Positions 11,882 to 23,490 of a stretch of DNA of 64,000 bases are shown in pieces; within the stretch, counting starts at the first letter, position 1, and every line of letters starts with the position of its first letter. This stretch comes from Cornus controversa (taxonomy: Eukaryota; Streptophyta; Magnoliopsida; Cornales; Cornaceae), in assembly GCA_026545225.1 (NCBI GenBank), contig CM048853.1, positions 18,230,755 through 18,294,754 of the forward strand, written 5' to 3'. A program made the position numbers and the translations under genes. The notes beneath the pieces are model-generated. The model worked only from the letters and a program-made list of their open reading frames with translations, was not told the origin of the DNA and did not search any database.

Positions 11882-13330
11882 ACCTAGATGACAACCAGAC
11901 TCGTCATATTTAACATAATACTCTCCACCCCGATTAAACCTTACAATTTTGATTTTCCTATCTAATTAATTTTTAAACTCAACCTTAAAGACATCACTAA
12001 CACTAGATTTTTCTGATAATAGGAAAATATAACAATAACATAAGAAGTCATTGATGAAAGTTACAAAATAACGATGCCAACCAGTAGTTGTTACAAGAAA
12101 CGGGTCAGATATATCAGTGTGAATGATTTCTAAAAGTTGTTGACTATGATTAGAACCTTTCTTTCTAGAATTATTAAAATTTCCTTTTACAGTCAACACA
12201 AATACAAAAATCTCCAAAATCCAGTGGAGGATATCAACGTTCAATTGTTTTCTTAGAAATATAGCTAATTGTTTATGCCAAAGCATAGATGAATTTTCAT
12301 TAAGATGCACATGTTTCTCTCCAACATTATTCTCCACACTTAAAGATACAAAGGATTAAACACAATTTAATTTATATAATCCATCAAACAAAAAACCATT
12401 GGCAATTGTACACGAATGATGAAACAAACTAAAATCACTTTTATCAAATTGGAAAGAATATCCAAACATAACAAGCTTAGACACTGAAAATAAATTCCTT
12501 CTCATACAAGGTACATAGATTGCATCTACCAAATCTAAATAAAAACCAGACTCTAACTGAAGTTTAATAACTCCTATGGACTCAACTACAACTTTCATGC
12601 CATTTCCTACGAACACATTTACTTCATATTTATTTGGTGCCCTCCTGCTTATGATGTCCTATAAAGAATGAGTGACATAAATAGAAGATTTAGTGTCAAT
12701 CTACCAAGAATTAGAAGGGATATCAATTAAGCTATACTCAAAACAAACTAAGAGTAGAGGTTTACTATTTTGTTTTTCAAGCCAAGGCTTATATTTACGG
12801 CACTATTTCTTCACATGGCCCTTCTTTTTCCAAAAGAAACATGTAACCTCATTTTTGTTTGGTTTGAATCCTTGGGGTAAATTGGGTGGCATAGTATTTT
12901 TGGTAGTGTTCTTATAAGATGATTTGGGTTTATAATTATAACTTCTTTTACCCTACTCATGGTACACGAGATTAGCACTCTCACTTTTCTCACGACGAAT
13001 CTTCTTGGACACGAATGGAAATCAGTTCATTCAACTCCCATTTCTCTCATTGAGCATTATAGGTCACCTTAAGCTGTCCATATTGGAGTGGAAGAGAATT
13101 GAGAGCCAAGTAAACAAGGAAATGATCAGAGATAGGAACATCTAATAATTTTAGCTTATTTGCTATATATATCATCTACAAGATGTACTCACGTACACTC
13201 CCATTACCATCAAACCTCATGCTTGTCAAACTATTCATTAGGTTTTCAATTTCAACCTTATCCGACTCAATGAACAGAACTTCTCTCCCACGGCATCTAA
13301 GAATTATTTTGCATTATCATACTCAGGGAC
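11882..13330 (-). pseudogene. Copia gag-pol remnant (gag, protease, GAG-pre-integrase, integrase start)
   Basis: Reading from high to low coordinates, the gag core lies around 13290-13010 (SVREYIL, then LNSLPLQYGQLKVTYNAQ, typical of the UBN2-type Copia gag). A zinc knuckle near 12840-12800 has its second Cys replaced by Trp and a stop before the last Cys. A protease-like segment follows near 12690 with the active-site triplet changed (DTK rather than D-S/T-G). YVPCMRRNLFSVSKL lies near 12500, and a GAG-pre-integrase segment with MLWHKQLA near 12270. Integrase begins with IIHTDISDPF and ends at VRFNRGGEYY before the LTR. Multiple stops make it dead. Confidence 0.8.
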
Positions 13331-14572
13331 TCCTCTACGAATGGTTCAGACATAGACATCTTTATAATTAACAAACACATACAGTTAGCCCTATCCCATT
13401 TATTATATTTTACTCTCTTTATGAGAGCTATCCTCGGTTGGCTTGGGTGGTTCATTTTCCCTTAATGTCAAGTTAAGTCCAAGAACAATCTCTAGGTCTT
13501 GCTTTTATTTCTTAAATTTGGTTCTAGTCAATGTCTCGATGGAAGAAAAATGAGTATTTACAGAAGCATTCACAACTGCGGAAGCAAATAAAAATAGCCA
13601 ATTTAAGCAATAAGAGTCAAGCCTCATAAATCTGAAGGCATTATTATACCTCTCATTTGGGTCGAAATATAATATGCAGTAATTTAATACTTTATCACAA
13701 ATCTAATATATAATAATGCAAAATTTATAAAAACTTCAACACCTTTGGGCAAGAAAAAATCTTCAAAAATTTTATATTTTATATATTGCAATATGCCATT
13801 TTTGAATTGAACCAAATAAAAATCTCCTTTAGGTGGATTATTATTTGTTATAACAAAAAAAATGCAATTTTGATCCATATAATCCTTGAACTAAGAAAAT
13901 CCTACAAATTTCATGAATGAACCACTTTGGTAGCACACTCAATCAATCTGGTAAAATTTTCTTAGAACAGTATCAAATTCTCAATCAATTGTTAATCACA
14001 GTCATATAAAAATAAAGATAGTCTCTATAATATTTAGACATGTTTTTATTAAATCATCTATTATAGATATTGATGAATAGTCAACATATTAAAATAGTGA
14101 ATTAGGTATTTGGACAATTTCAGAGATCGACATTGGTTTTGGATCATTTACCTCAATAATCGTAAACTGTTATTTCAGTGAAAATTATATCATATTTGAA
14201 TGATATGAATCCAGACTTTGTAATGTTAGATCGATTCATATGCAACATAAATATTAGATAACAGTAATAAAATAGATAACAATAATATAACCCAAATATG
14301 AAATGACAATAGAAAAGATATAACAGTAGAATAACCCAAATATAAAACAACAACAAAAAAAAAAACCAATCAGGAAAAATAATCTGTTGGTTCCACTATA
14401 CATGATATTCATTGATACTTTATATACGCATATGGTACTATGATTTCATATTACAATAATTAATTCTTTAAAATAAATTTTAAATAATCGAATTAAAAGA
14501 TCAAACTATGACTTTCAGATATAGAAAATCAATATATATAACATAGATCGGTCATAAGATGTGTATGACCTG

Positions 14573-14584
14573 ACTCTGATACCA
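14573..14584 (-). other. Copia primer binding site
   Basis: Read on the - strand as TGGTATCAGAGT, complementary to the 3' end of initiator tRNA-Met. It lies two bases inside the LTR edge at 14587. Confidence 0.8.
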
Positions 14585-14586
14585 CA

Positions 14587-15167
14587 TGTAAAATTAATTA
14601 GGAAACTCATACACACGCTTTATAACACTGATATTTATTTACAAACTGAACATACCTATAGAAGCCATTGCTAGATCAAGAAAGAAGCCAGAAATTAGAG
14701 AAACCCCCCCCCCCCCAACTTGATCTTTCACGAACCAGATAAATTCCTCTCACTTAGTCTTCCACTCTCTACACTTAACTCACACATTTGTTCAATGGGT
14801 CAAGACTAACCATGAGTGTATCGTGTGAGAGTGGGACCAAGCTATATATATAATAAATATCTGATAATATCTCTCTCATCAAGGAAATGCTCAAATTATA
14901 ATCACTTTATGTTGCATCTAGATCATGGTAACCAACATTACAATTATCCTCTCATTTATAGGTAATGATATATATATATATATATATATATATAAGCACT
15001 TGATAAAATGTGACTATGGTACACCATAACCCAATATAATTTATAATCACATCTGAATAGGGTATTCGATGATTCTCTATTTGGTTTCAATCCTCAATCC
15101 AGGTTTTTCTTTGTGTGTATAATAAAATTATAATCAATGAAAGCCCAAAATTCTTAGAGTTCTTACA
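14587..15167 (-). mobile_element. Copia 5' LTR
   Basis: The inner edge is fixed by the adjacent primer binding site. On the - strand it would begin TGTAAGAACTC (15167) and end TTTTACA (14587), giving 581 bp. The outer edge is inferred from the TG..CA rule because there is no second LTR to compare. It contains a C run near 14705-14717 and a TA microsatellite at about 14958-14994. Confidence 0.55.
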
Positions 15168-16146
15168 TAGGGCCATCGCATTTGACTCATTATTATATGT
15201 TTTAGGTGACCTAATATACCACAACTCTATATTATGTGGCAACTCCATGTTCTTTAGAACCTATTCCATTTAGTCGCATTAAAAGTATTATTTTTCTCAT
15301 AACATCCTCATTCACACCATCTTTGCAAACATTTTTAAGGGATGTAGGAAAAAATTATGGGCATGACTAGGGTTAGAGCCATAATTTCAATTCAGGGTGG
15401 CACGGATGTACTTAATATAAAAAAAAAAAATTTGATTGGTAATATTTGAAGGATCTTCGTATTTTGAAAGCAATGCATGATAGACTCATTATTTATGTCA
15501 TATTGGATGACTTTCATCTATTTTTCATCATTGATTTGTTAGCTTCAATCGATTTAGCAATGCATAATAGGTTGAATAAAAACAATGATGAAGTCAGGAA
15601 TCTATTTCAGGGGATGCATATTGAACATGATAAAGTAATTTTTTTTTCAACTTACATAACGACTAACAGTGCAACAAGATACTAATTTGAAAAATAAAAG
15701 TGCAACAATGGTGCATTATTCAAGATTCAAATAATATGTCATTATTTTCAAAAAAACATAGTAAAGAAAACTTCAAAAGTACAAAATAACACATTGGGTT
15801 CATAAAATTACAGTAATAAATTTAAATAAGAAGAAAATGAAGAAAAAAAGAATAAGATCAGAAAAAAAAAGGTCACATGACATATATCATACATAAGTGC
15901 AGAAAGAACAATTTTAAAAAGTTAAAAAAAAATAGAAGGAGAAGAAAAAGAAAAGAAAAATGAGAGAACTTTGAAGGAAAAAAAATTACGGTTTAATTAA
16001 AGAAAGGAGTGCAATTTTTTTTTTTTCAGAATCTCAGGAATTTAAATAGTAAAAAAGAAAAATTAAAAAATATCTTTAGCAATTGAAAATTTTAGAGGAC
16101 TTTATGTAATATTTCTCATATATATATGTACACATAAAAAAATATA
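15168..16146. other. AT-rich intergenic sequence
   Basis: A 79-codon open frame (15446-15685) has no recognisable motif. The rest is A-rich low-complexity sequence. Nothing further is supported. Confidence 0.4.
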
Positions 16147-17511
16147 GGGTTAATTTAATTTATGATCACTTTTAGTGGCCTAATTACATATATGCCAACT
16201 TTTAAATAGTATATAGTGAAAAAGCAACTTATACAAAAATTATTATATATTCGACACTTTTCACTATTATTTAATACATTAGACCAAATTACCCTCAACA
16301 CTATTTATCTTCTTCCCCTTCAAATAGTTGACCAATTTATATGACTGTTTGATCACAAGTTTATGATCTTGAAAATACCAACGTGCCCATCAGGCATGCT
16401 GGATGGTTGGCTCCGTTCAATGATACACGCACATATACCTGTGTGTGTTTATATATACTATATACGTATATATATGTTACTATTTCAATTTTATCTTCAT
16501 TCCATTGCACTGCTTTCTTTGATTTTCGATTCAACCGGCCTATCACAAACAACACTCCAAGAGCTTCGACTGCAACAATTGTCAGAATCTCAATTGTGGC
16601 GCCGCTATATCATCCAGTGTACGTGTCTCTCTTGTAGAGAATGACGATAGGGTATGGATGTGGACAGATGCATAAGCCTAAGAAGAATTAACATAATTTT
16701 TGATTGGGTTTGCTCATATGAATATCCATGATGGTGGGTTTGGTGATTTTGGCTTTGGGAACTTTTAATTATTGATAAATGCATTATTAATTAGGGATTA
16801 ATTTGAATCTCTAATTTTCTATACACAACCTCGCTTGTTGAGTAGATTATGTTATAGGATCTTTATCTTTTTCATTGTAGGATTTAGATTAGAAAAAAGA
16901 AGATAAGGATCTCTATCTTTTCATCTTTATATGTAAGTTTGGCAATTTACAAACCTCAAATTTCAGTCTAATCAATCACACTCACAACATGATAAGGAAG
17001 AAGAAGCTGAATCATCATCATCAGCCTACTAATTATTGTGAAAATACACAAATACTGAGCAAGATCACAATCAAAAGAAAAAATAAAATAAAATTTAGAT
17101 AGCATTATGTTTGAGAAACGAACTGCGTCTCTTGTTTCGCTAGTGATTTTTAGAGAGAGAGAGAGTACTAAAGAGATGAAGAAGAAAGCGAGTTAGGGTT
17201 GTGTTGTCAGAGAATATGGGTTCGTTAGTGGTTGCCAGAATGTTTTGTCGGAGAAGATGGATTCTTCGTGGAGGTGGATATAAAGAGAGAAACTCGATAT
17301 AGAGAGAGAGTAACATGTGAAAGAAGAGAGACAGAGAAAGGAAGATAATTTGGAAAATTAGCTTTTTGATGAAAGGTAATTTGGACTTTAAGAGTAGAAA
17401 TTGACATATTTGAAATTAGTTTTGTATAAGTTGGTTTTTCACCATATACTATTTGGTATTTGGTGTACTTGTAATTACGCTTCTAAAAATGGTCAATAAT
17501 GAAATTAACCC
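16147..17511. mobile_element. Mutator-like element with long terminal inverted repeats
   Basis: The first ~110 bp (GGGTTAATTT, later CTAATTACATATATGCCAAC and AGTGAAAAAGCAACTTATAC) recur as an inverted repeat at the other end (ending AAATTAACCC at 17511). Arms this long are typical of MULEs. No transposase is present. The 1.1-kb interior is less AT-rich in places, with a GA-rich, UTR-like stretch (17150-17345), and could include captured host sequence. The flanks share only AATATA, so a clean 9-bp target duplication is not proven. Confidence 0.65.
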
Positions 17512-17540
17512 AATATATGTATATATGATGGACAGGACCG

Positions 17541-17605
17541 GATCAGAGGGGGGAACGTGCGCCCCCCCCCCCCCCCCAGCCTACATTGGCTCCGCCCCTG
17601 GCATG
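17541..17605. mobile_element. Fragment of a non-autonomous DNA transposon with a C16 run
   Basis: A G run, a C run (17562-17577) and GGCTCCGCCCCTGGC form an end-type sequence that is common in plant non-autonomous elements. A related piece is near 10748. It has no other end. Confidence 0.35.
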
Positions 17606-17874
17606 ACACTCAACACAATCAAGACAAACAATTTGGTCCCAGAGACTCTTTTTTTGGCATGCACAGAACTTGGAGTATAATTCTTTTGGTTCAAAGAATG
17701 CATTATGTGAACCAATTATTTTTATAGATTTATTTTTTATTTTATTTTTCGGAGTACATATGTGGTAAGTTTTCAATTATTTTAAAATTTTTAATTTATA
17801 AATACTAGTTGTTATGTTTGAAAGCACTGAATGAGCGCTTTAGATTTAAAATTAACAAAAAAAAAATTTGAAAG

Positions 17875-19356
17875 TGTTACCCAAGAATTGACCCTAGAGG
17901 GGGGGTGAATAGGGGTCAATGGCAAACTATGATATTTTCTCCACAAATTTAAATTGCAATAAGCAAATAAAATTATGCAAATAATAGATCAAGACAATAA
18001 ATAAATTGCACAATGATAAGGAGCTAGAGATAGAGAAAATCAAACGCAAGTGACTCAAGATGTAGCGTGGTTCGGAATCTCCTACTCCACGACTCAAGAT
18101 CCCTCTTGAGATTTCCCAAATCCACTATGGCTTCTCCTTTCGGGTAGAGAGCAAACCTTTACAATGAAGCTAACAAGCTCCTCCTTTCTCTTGCTAAGTG
18201 AAGTCCTCCACTTAGTCTTCTAGGGTTCAACCAACCCTTTACAATGAATGATAAGAAGATTTGAAGTACAAATGTTGTATCTCTCAAAGATAAAATTCTC
18301 AAATGAAAGCTCACAACTATAGATGTATCTGATTCTCAAGTTTGAAGCTCAAGACTTAATTGAATGAGAGTGAGAAGAGTGAATCGTATATTGAATGCTT
18401 GTATCTCTGGTAGTTGTATATTTAAATGCAGAACAAGAGATGTATATATAGTCACTCTCACGAAAATAGTTGTTGGAAGGTCGGTGAAGACATTAAATGC
18501 ACCAACTAGCCGTTTAATTTTGAATCTGGGGAAAAGCAGTCGACTTTCTGCTTGGAGCAGTCGACTTTATTTGAGCCTTCAAAGAGTCAGATTCATGCTG
18601 CCTAAAAGAGTCGACTTCCTCTAATGCATAAGACGACTATTTTATTAAATCTCATAAACTAAAATAGAAAGAAAGTCTTCTATATGTTTTGAGATAGTCT
18701 TCTATCTTAGTGCTCTAGAAATGACATTTTCATAAAAGCACAAACTAAAATAGAAAGATAGTCTTCTATATGATTTGAGATAGTCTTCTATCTTACTACT
18801 CCAGAAAAGCCATTTTCACAAAATTTCATAAACTAAAATAGAAAGATAGTCTTCTATCTGATTTGATATAGTCTTCTATCTTGCTACTCTAGAAATGCCA
18901 TTTTCGCACTGCTTAAAAGAGTCGACTTTATAATTCCACTAAGTCGACTGATTTTGAAATCATTTGAAAGGCAACTTAGTCAAGGCATCCATGAGCTCAA
19001 AAATTAATCTCAAAAGTTAAGAGCCACTCATGAAAAATTAGAAATATGATGCATGTGGTTTTAGATTCAATTTTAGACATTGAGCTTCAAACAGGTAAAT
19101 CAAATTTAGCTTTACAAAATATACCTACGCTCTCACCATATCCTATATACCCCAATGCTTCTTTGTTTTGCATAATTCTTCAAGCTTGAGGTGCAAATTC
19201 CTTCTTCATTGATATTCACATGAGATGAAAGCTCCTTTGAATATATATGATCATTCTGGTCAATCACTCAAAAAGATGTTAGTAATTAACACCATTAATG
19301 GTTTGTTATCATCAAAATTACGAGATTACCCTTAGGTTAAAATCTTTGGGTCAATA
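17875..19356 (-). mobile_element. Solo LTR, probably Copia type
   Basis: Flanked by a perfect 5-bp target-site duplication GAAAG (17870-17874 and 19357-19361). The + strand starts TGTTACCC. The far end, TCAATA at 19356, corresponds to TGTTGACC read from the other strand. It is the inverted relative of the solo LTR at 51353-54148. It contains a pair of GTCGAC-rich stretches, a tandem palindromic array (18640-18905) and, on the - strand, the GATTCCGAACCACGCTAC phrase seen in Copia LTRs. The Copia assignment is inference. Confidence 0.85.
18640..18905. repeat. Palindromic ~105-bp tandem repeat
   Basis: Three units each carry AGATAGTCTTCTAT followed by its near-inverse, plus AAACTAAAATAGAAAGA. 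Each unit can form a hairpin. The same unit occurs in the LTR at 51353-54148. Confidence 0.8.
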
Positions 19357-19836
19357 GAAAGTTCCAACTAAATTTGTTTTAATTCTAAAAATCTTAGACA
19401 CCTTTTTGTTGATACTCTCAAACATAGTATATTATGTAAAAATAACACTTTGGGTTGATAAACATCGAAAACTCATATATATATATATGAATGAGCTTGA
19501 GAGTCTTCATTTCATATTGTCAAAACCCATTAATGGTTAGCTCTATTCTCAATCTTCTTTTCTTTTGCACCTACATGCAGTATTGATTTCCAAGACATTG
19601 ACTTAACAAGTGTGCAAATTGTTATAATCTTCTCAAATTAAAAAATAAAATTAGTACTCCTCCCACTCAAATTAGTAGTCCCACTTCCGTGATACAAATT
19701 TTATATAATACGTGTATTTAATGTATTTTGAAATTTTCGAGCCACCTTTGTAAGTTAAATATATATTATCAATTTAAAATATTTATATATAAAAAAAAAT
19801 TATTAAATAAAAGAAAAGAAAAGTTGTTGAAAGTGA
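19357..19836. other. AT-rich upstream region of the PPR gene
   Basis: Contains a short TA run near 19477-19490 and no recognised gene or element. Confidence 0.4.
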
Positions 19837-19845
19837 TATAAATAA
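19837..19845 (+). promoter_or_regulatory. Candidate TATA box of the PPR gene
   Basis: TATAAATAA lies about 160 bp upstream of the PPR start codon, a plausible distance for a short 5' UTR. Composition is AT-rich, so chance is possible. Confidence 0.35.
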
Positions 19846-19966
19846 ATTTACCTTAAAAGAACAAAAAAGTTGACTTTTAAGTCGTGAAAGATTCTCAATA
19901 GTTTGAATGAATTGAGGTCATACGAGCGCTTCTAAACTCTACTCATCAATCTTCTTCTCACAAACA

Positions 19967-19975
19967 AAACCCTAA
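19967..19975 (+). promoter_or_regulatory. Telo-box in the PPR 5' region
   Basis: AAACCCTAA, the plant telo-box found in promoters and leaders of growth-related and organelle-biogenesis genes, lies 27 bp before the start codon. Confidence 0.5.
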
Positions 19976-20001
19976 TAGTAGCCCTTCCTCAAATTCAGCA
20001 A

Positions 20002-22293
20002 ATGCCCCTCCTCAAACCCCACCTCGGCACTAGTCAACTGTTCAATCTTCCTGTAAATTCTTCATCCTTCTCTTCTCTCTCTTCTCGCCCAGACGCCCAC
20101 CTCGTGAACAAAGCCATCACCATCCTCAAACGCCACGACCTAATACACCTCCAATCTCTTTCTTCTCAGTTCACTCCCCATTCAGCTTCCCATTTACTTC
20201 TCCAATGCCAATTCGACAGAACTCTAACCCTAAAGTTCATTAATTGGGCTCAACAACGCCAATTCTTCGACTTCCGTTGCAAGTGTCTTGCCCTTCACGT
20301 CCTCACCAGGTTCAAGCTCTACAAGACCGCTCAGTCCCTCGCTGAATCCCTCGCCCTCGGTTCTGATGACGAAACGGGTCGTTCTGTATTTCAATGTCTC
20401 AAAGACTCGTACCATCCCTGCAATTCCAGCTCGGCTGTGTTCGATCTTGTGGTAAAATCCTACTCTCACTTGAAACTCATCAAGAGAGCTTTGAATACTA
20501 TTGATTTAGCCAAGCTTCATGGTTTTATGCCGAGTGTGTTATCTTATAATTCTGTCATCGATGCGATAGTTAGGTCCCGTGAGCCCATTGAATTAGCTGA
20601 AAATTTGTACAAGGATATGATTAGAACTGGTATTTCGCCGAATGTGTATACCTATAATATACTGATGAGGGGATTTTTTGGGTTTAGAGAATTGGAGAAG
20701 GGATTGGGTTTTTTCAATGAAATGGAAAGAAATGGGTGTTTGCCGAATGTGGTTACTTCAAATACCTTAATTGATGCTTACTGTAAAATGGGAAGAATTG
20801 ATAAGGCTTTGGAATTATTGAATTCCATGTCAGCCAAGTTTCTGGAGCCAAACTTGATTTCTTACAACGTGATTATTAATGGGTTGTGTCGAGAAGGGAG
20901 GTTGAAGGAAACAGGTGAGTTTCTTGACGAGATGACGCGAAAAGGTTTTGTCCCTGATGAGGTGACATACAATACGCTTGTTAATGGTTATTGCAAAGAA
21001 GGTAATTTTCACCAAGCACTTGTTTTGCATGCGGAGATGGTGAGCAAGGGTGTCTCTCCAAATGTTGTTACATATACATCATTAATTAATTGTATGTGTA
21101 AGGCTGGGAATTTGCATCGCGCAATGGATCTTTTTGATCAGATGCATGTGAGGGGATTATGTCCGAATGAGAGAACGTACACGACTTTGATCGATGGCTT
21201 CTCCCAGAAGGGATTCATGGATGAAGCTTATCGGATCTTGAAAGAAATGATTGAGATTGGATATTCACCTTCGATTGTGACTTATAATGCATTAATTCAT
21301 GGACACTGTGCATTGGGCAGGATGGAAGATGCTTTAGGTGTTATTCAAAATATGGTGGGGAAGGGTTTGGAACCAGATGTCGTTAGTTACAGTACTATCA
21401 TTTCTGGGTTTTGCAGAAATAACGATTTGGATAAGGCATTTCAAATGAAGGGGGATATGGTGGAGAAGGGGGTTTTCCCAGATGTTGTTACCTATTCATC
21501 TCTGATTCAGGGCCTATGCGAGCAAAGGAGACTGAATGAAGCTTTTGATCTTTCTCAAGAGATGTGTAAAATAGGTTTGCCTCCAGATGAATGTACATAT
21601 ACTGTCCTGATCAAAGCTTGTTGTGACGAAGGGGATATTGGAAGGGCTTTCCATCTGCATGATGAAATGATTAGAAAGGGCTTCCTTCCCGATTCTGTTA
21701 CCTACAGTGTGCTAATTAATGGGCTTAGCAAGCAAGCTCGGATTAGGGATGCAAATCAGCTTTTGTTCAAGTTGTTTCATGATGAGCCTGCCCCAAATCA
21801 TGTCACATATGATACACTGATAGAAAATTGTTGTAACAGTGAGTTTAGGAGTGTGGTAGCTCTCATGAAAGGATTCTGTATGAAGGGTTTGATAAATGAA
21901 GCAGATCGAGTTTTTGAATCAATGATACAGAGGAACTACAAGCCTAGTGAAGCAGTTTATAATGTTATTATACACGGTCATTGTAGAGGGGGAAATTTAT
22001 TGAAAGCATTCAATCTCTACAAGGAAATGTTGCAGTTTGGTTTTGTTCCTCATACAGTAACTGTTATTGCTCTGATTAAAGAGCTTTTTAAAGAGGGTAT
22101 GAGTGAGGAGTTGAGTGAAGTTACAAGGAACACATTAAATAGCTGCAGTCTTACTGATGCTGAGCTCGCAAAAGTCCTTGTTGAGATAAATCTTAAAGAA
22201 GGACACATGAATTCTGTATTTAACTTGCTTAGTGAAATGGCTGATGATGGTCTTCTTCCAAATAGTGGGAAGACCACCTTTGTTGGGGGATGA
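20002..22293 (+). CDS. EMB2745: P-class pentatricopeptide repeat protein, EMB2745-like
   Basis: An intronless 763-residue protein. PPR proteins bind single-stranded organellar RNA, about one base per repeat, and affect its processing or stability. Residues 1-35 are rich in Ser and Leu with no acidic residue before position 31, as in an organelle transit peptide. About 16 PPR motifs follow from residue 145 to the end. Those from 215 to 599 are strictly 35 residues each, with the VVTYNTLI and GxxPN/D signature. Motif 14 (600-649) is longer and irregular. There is no E, E+ or DYW tail, so it is P class and not an editing factor. The end (SEMADDGLLPN) and the irregular motif match what I recall of Arabidopsis EMB2745, an embryo-essential gene. 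The symbol is by similarity. The first in-frame ATG follows a CT-rich leader with a telo-box. Codon use and an unbroken frame indicate a working gene. Confidence 0.93.
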   Translation: MPLLKPHLGTSQLFNLPVNSSSFSSLSSRPDAHLVNKAITILKRHDLIHLQSLSSQFTPHSASHLLLQCQFDRTLTLKFINWAQQRQFFDFRCKCLALHVLTRFKLYKTAQSLAESLALGSDDETGRSVFQCLKDSYHPCNSSSAVFDLVVKSYSHLKLIKRALNTIDLAKLHGFMPSVLSYNSVIDAIVRSREPIELAENLYKDMIRTGISPNVYTYNILMRGFFGFRELEKGLGFFNEMERNGCLPNVVTSNTLIDAYCKMGRIDKALELLNSMSAKFLEPNLISYNVIINGLCREGRLKETGEFLDEMTRKGFVPDEVTYNTLVNGYCKEGNFHQALVLHAEMVSKGVSPNVVTYTSLINCMCKAGNLHRAMDLFDQMHVRGLCPNERTYTTLIDGFSQKGFMDEAYRILKEMIEIGYSPSIVTYNALIHGHCALGRMEDALGVIQNMVGKGLEPDVVSYSTIISGFCRNNDLDKAFQMKGDMVEKGVFPDVVTYSSLIQGLCEQRRLNEAFDLSQEMCKIGLPPDECTYTVLIKACCDEGDIGRAFHLHDEMIRKGFLPDSVTYSVLINGLSKQARIRDANQLLFKLFHDEPAPNHVTYDTLIENCCNSEFRSVVALMKGFCMKGLINEADRVFESMIQRNYKPSEAVYNVIIHGHCRGGNLLKAFNLYKEMLQFGFVPHTVTVIALIKELFKEGMSEELSEVTRNTLNSCSLTDAELAKVLVEINLKEGHMNSVFNLLSEMADDGLLPNSGKTTFVGG

Positions 22294-22566
22294 AATATGA
22301 ACTGCAATATAGATGGAGTTTTTATGTGCTTTCTGCAATGGGCCAAAGGCCAACAACAATCATCTTCTAGTTAACGGAAAACTGAAAGATCACTCTTTAG
22401 GTGTACTGTCGAGCACCATTGAGCACATTTTATGGCTTACCTTCTACAATTGAGAGGACATTGTGAAGGAAATAGGCTTAAGTGAACATTTCCTTGGTTT
22501 TGTTTAATATATCTTCTGCTACAGATTCTAAAGGAGCTACAGAAATCAGCATGAAAGGAATCCTGA
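22294..22566 (+). other. PPR 3' flank / likely 3' UTR
   Basis: Follows the stop codon directly. No clear polyadenylation signal can be chosen. Confidence 0.4.
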
Positions 22567-22784
22567 GGCTCTGTTTGGTAAAGCTTTTGTTTCAACTTTT
22601 ACGCAGAAGAAAAAGAGAAGCAGAAGCTAAATGAGGAAGAGGAAGCTGGTATCCACCAGCTTTCTTTAAACGCTCTTTTTAAACTTCAAAGCTCTTCTGC
22701 CTTACCAATCCAAACACTCTCCAAAACGGCTTTTGAGCTTGAAAAGCCGAAAGCCGCTTTTCAAAAGTCAATCCAAATAGGGCC
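22567..22784. mobile_element. Tourist/Harbinger-like MITE next to the PPR gene
   Basis: The ends are GGCTCTGTTTGG and CCAAATAGGGCC, an imperfect terminal inverted repeat, next to TGA and TTA, an imperfect 3-bp target (TWA type). The 218-bp interior pairs partly with itself (AAAAGC..GCTTTT tracts). Confidence 0.6.
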
Positions 22785-23370
22785 TTAGTCTCCTTCATCC
22801 CTATACTTTGAAGTGCTGATAATATCCTCTATTAATGGATCAATTTCTTTTCTTGGGTAAGTGTTGATAGCTCAATTTCCCTATTATATCCATGAATCTT
22901 GAGAATTATGAGCATAACAAGAACCTTACATGCTTAATTGCTTAAGTAGTAAATTTCAAATATGGTATGTATTTTATGCATTCAGTTTGGATCTTCCATT
23001 GCCTCCATCCATTATTAATTGCTTGTTTATCATCTATTTTCAGGTTTCAACTTTTTACTGAGACACAGTCAAAATCTTGGAAACAGACTGCTAGATGATG
23101 CCTCTGCTTTATCTTACTGCCTGATGATTCTTCCACTTTGTCTTAATGTTGGTAAGTTATTCTTATCTTCCCCAACTCCCATTCTGTTTCCCTTTTTTTA
23201 TAGTTCCAGGTCCTTCCATTTATCTGCATGTGCAATATATTCTCTCTAGTCTTTTACCATTCTTGTATGTTTCCTTTGAATTGAAGGCTGTGATCCTAGC
23301 AATCCTTGAAGCACTCTATAAAACACCATTATGAAGAGCTTGGTTGCTATTTCATCATAGATACCAAGCG
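22785..23370. other. Intergenic sequence downstream of the PPR gene
   Basis: T-rich, with no convincing frame or transposon end. A stretch of unrecognised sequence could be extended 3' UTR. Confidence 0.35.
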
Positions 23371-23490
23371 TAGGGCCGGCAAATTGGGCTTTAGCCCGTG
23401 AACCCGCCCAAACCTGCCCACTAAATAATAACTGTTGGGTGAGTGGTTTAAGTAAACGGGTTCTTAACGGGTCAAGTTAAAAAAAAAAAT
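23371..23490. mobile_element. GGGCCGGCAAATTGGGC-type repeat end
   Basis: TAGGGCCGGCAAATTGGGC and repeated AACCCGCC/ACGGGTT phrases are typical of one end of a dispersed plant hAT-like non-autonomous family. The element at 56102-56566 has a similar GC-rich style. The second end was not found. Confidence 0.4.

Larger units (their letters stand above)
11882..15167 (-). mobile_element. Truncated Copia retrotransposon
   Basis: On the - strand, in order: 5' LTR (15167-14587), primer binding site (14584-14573), a non-coding leader, a gag domain, a zinc-knuckle remnant, a protease-like segment and the first part of integrase, cut at 11882 by a Tekay-like LTR. The order protease-integrase, with integrase before any reverse transcriptase, is the Copia arrangement. 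The rest of pol and the 3' LTR are missing. Confidence 0.8.

Noticed and set aside
20230-21030. Antisense frames in the PPR gene
   Set aside because: They arise from the repetitive PPR codons. The + strand frame explains the sequence fully.
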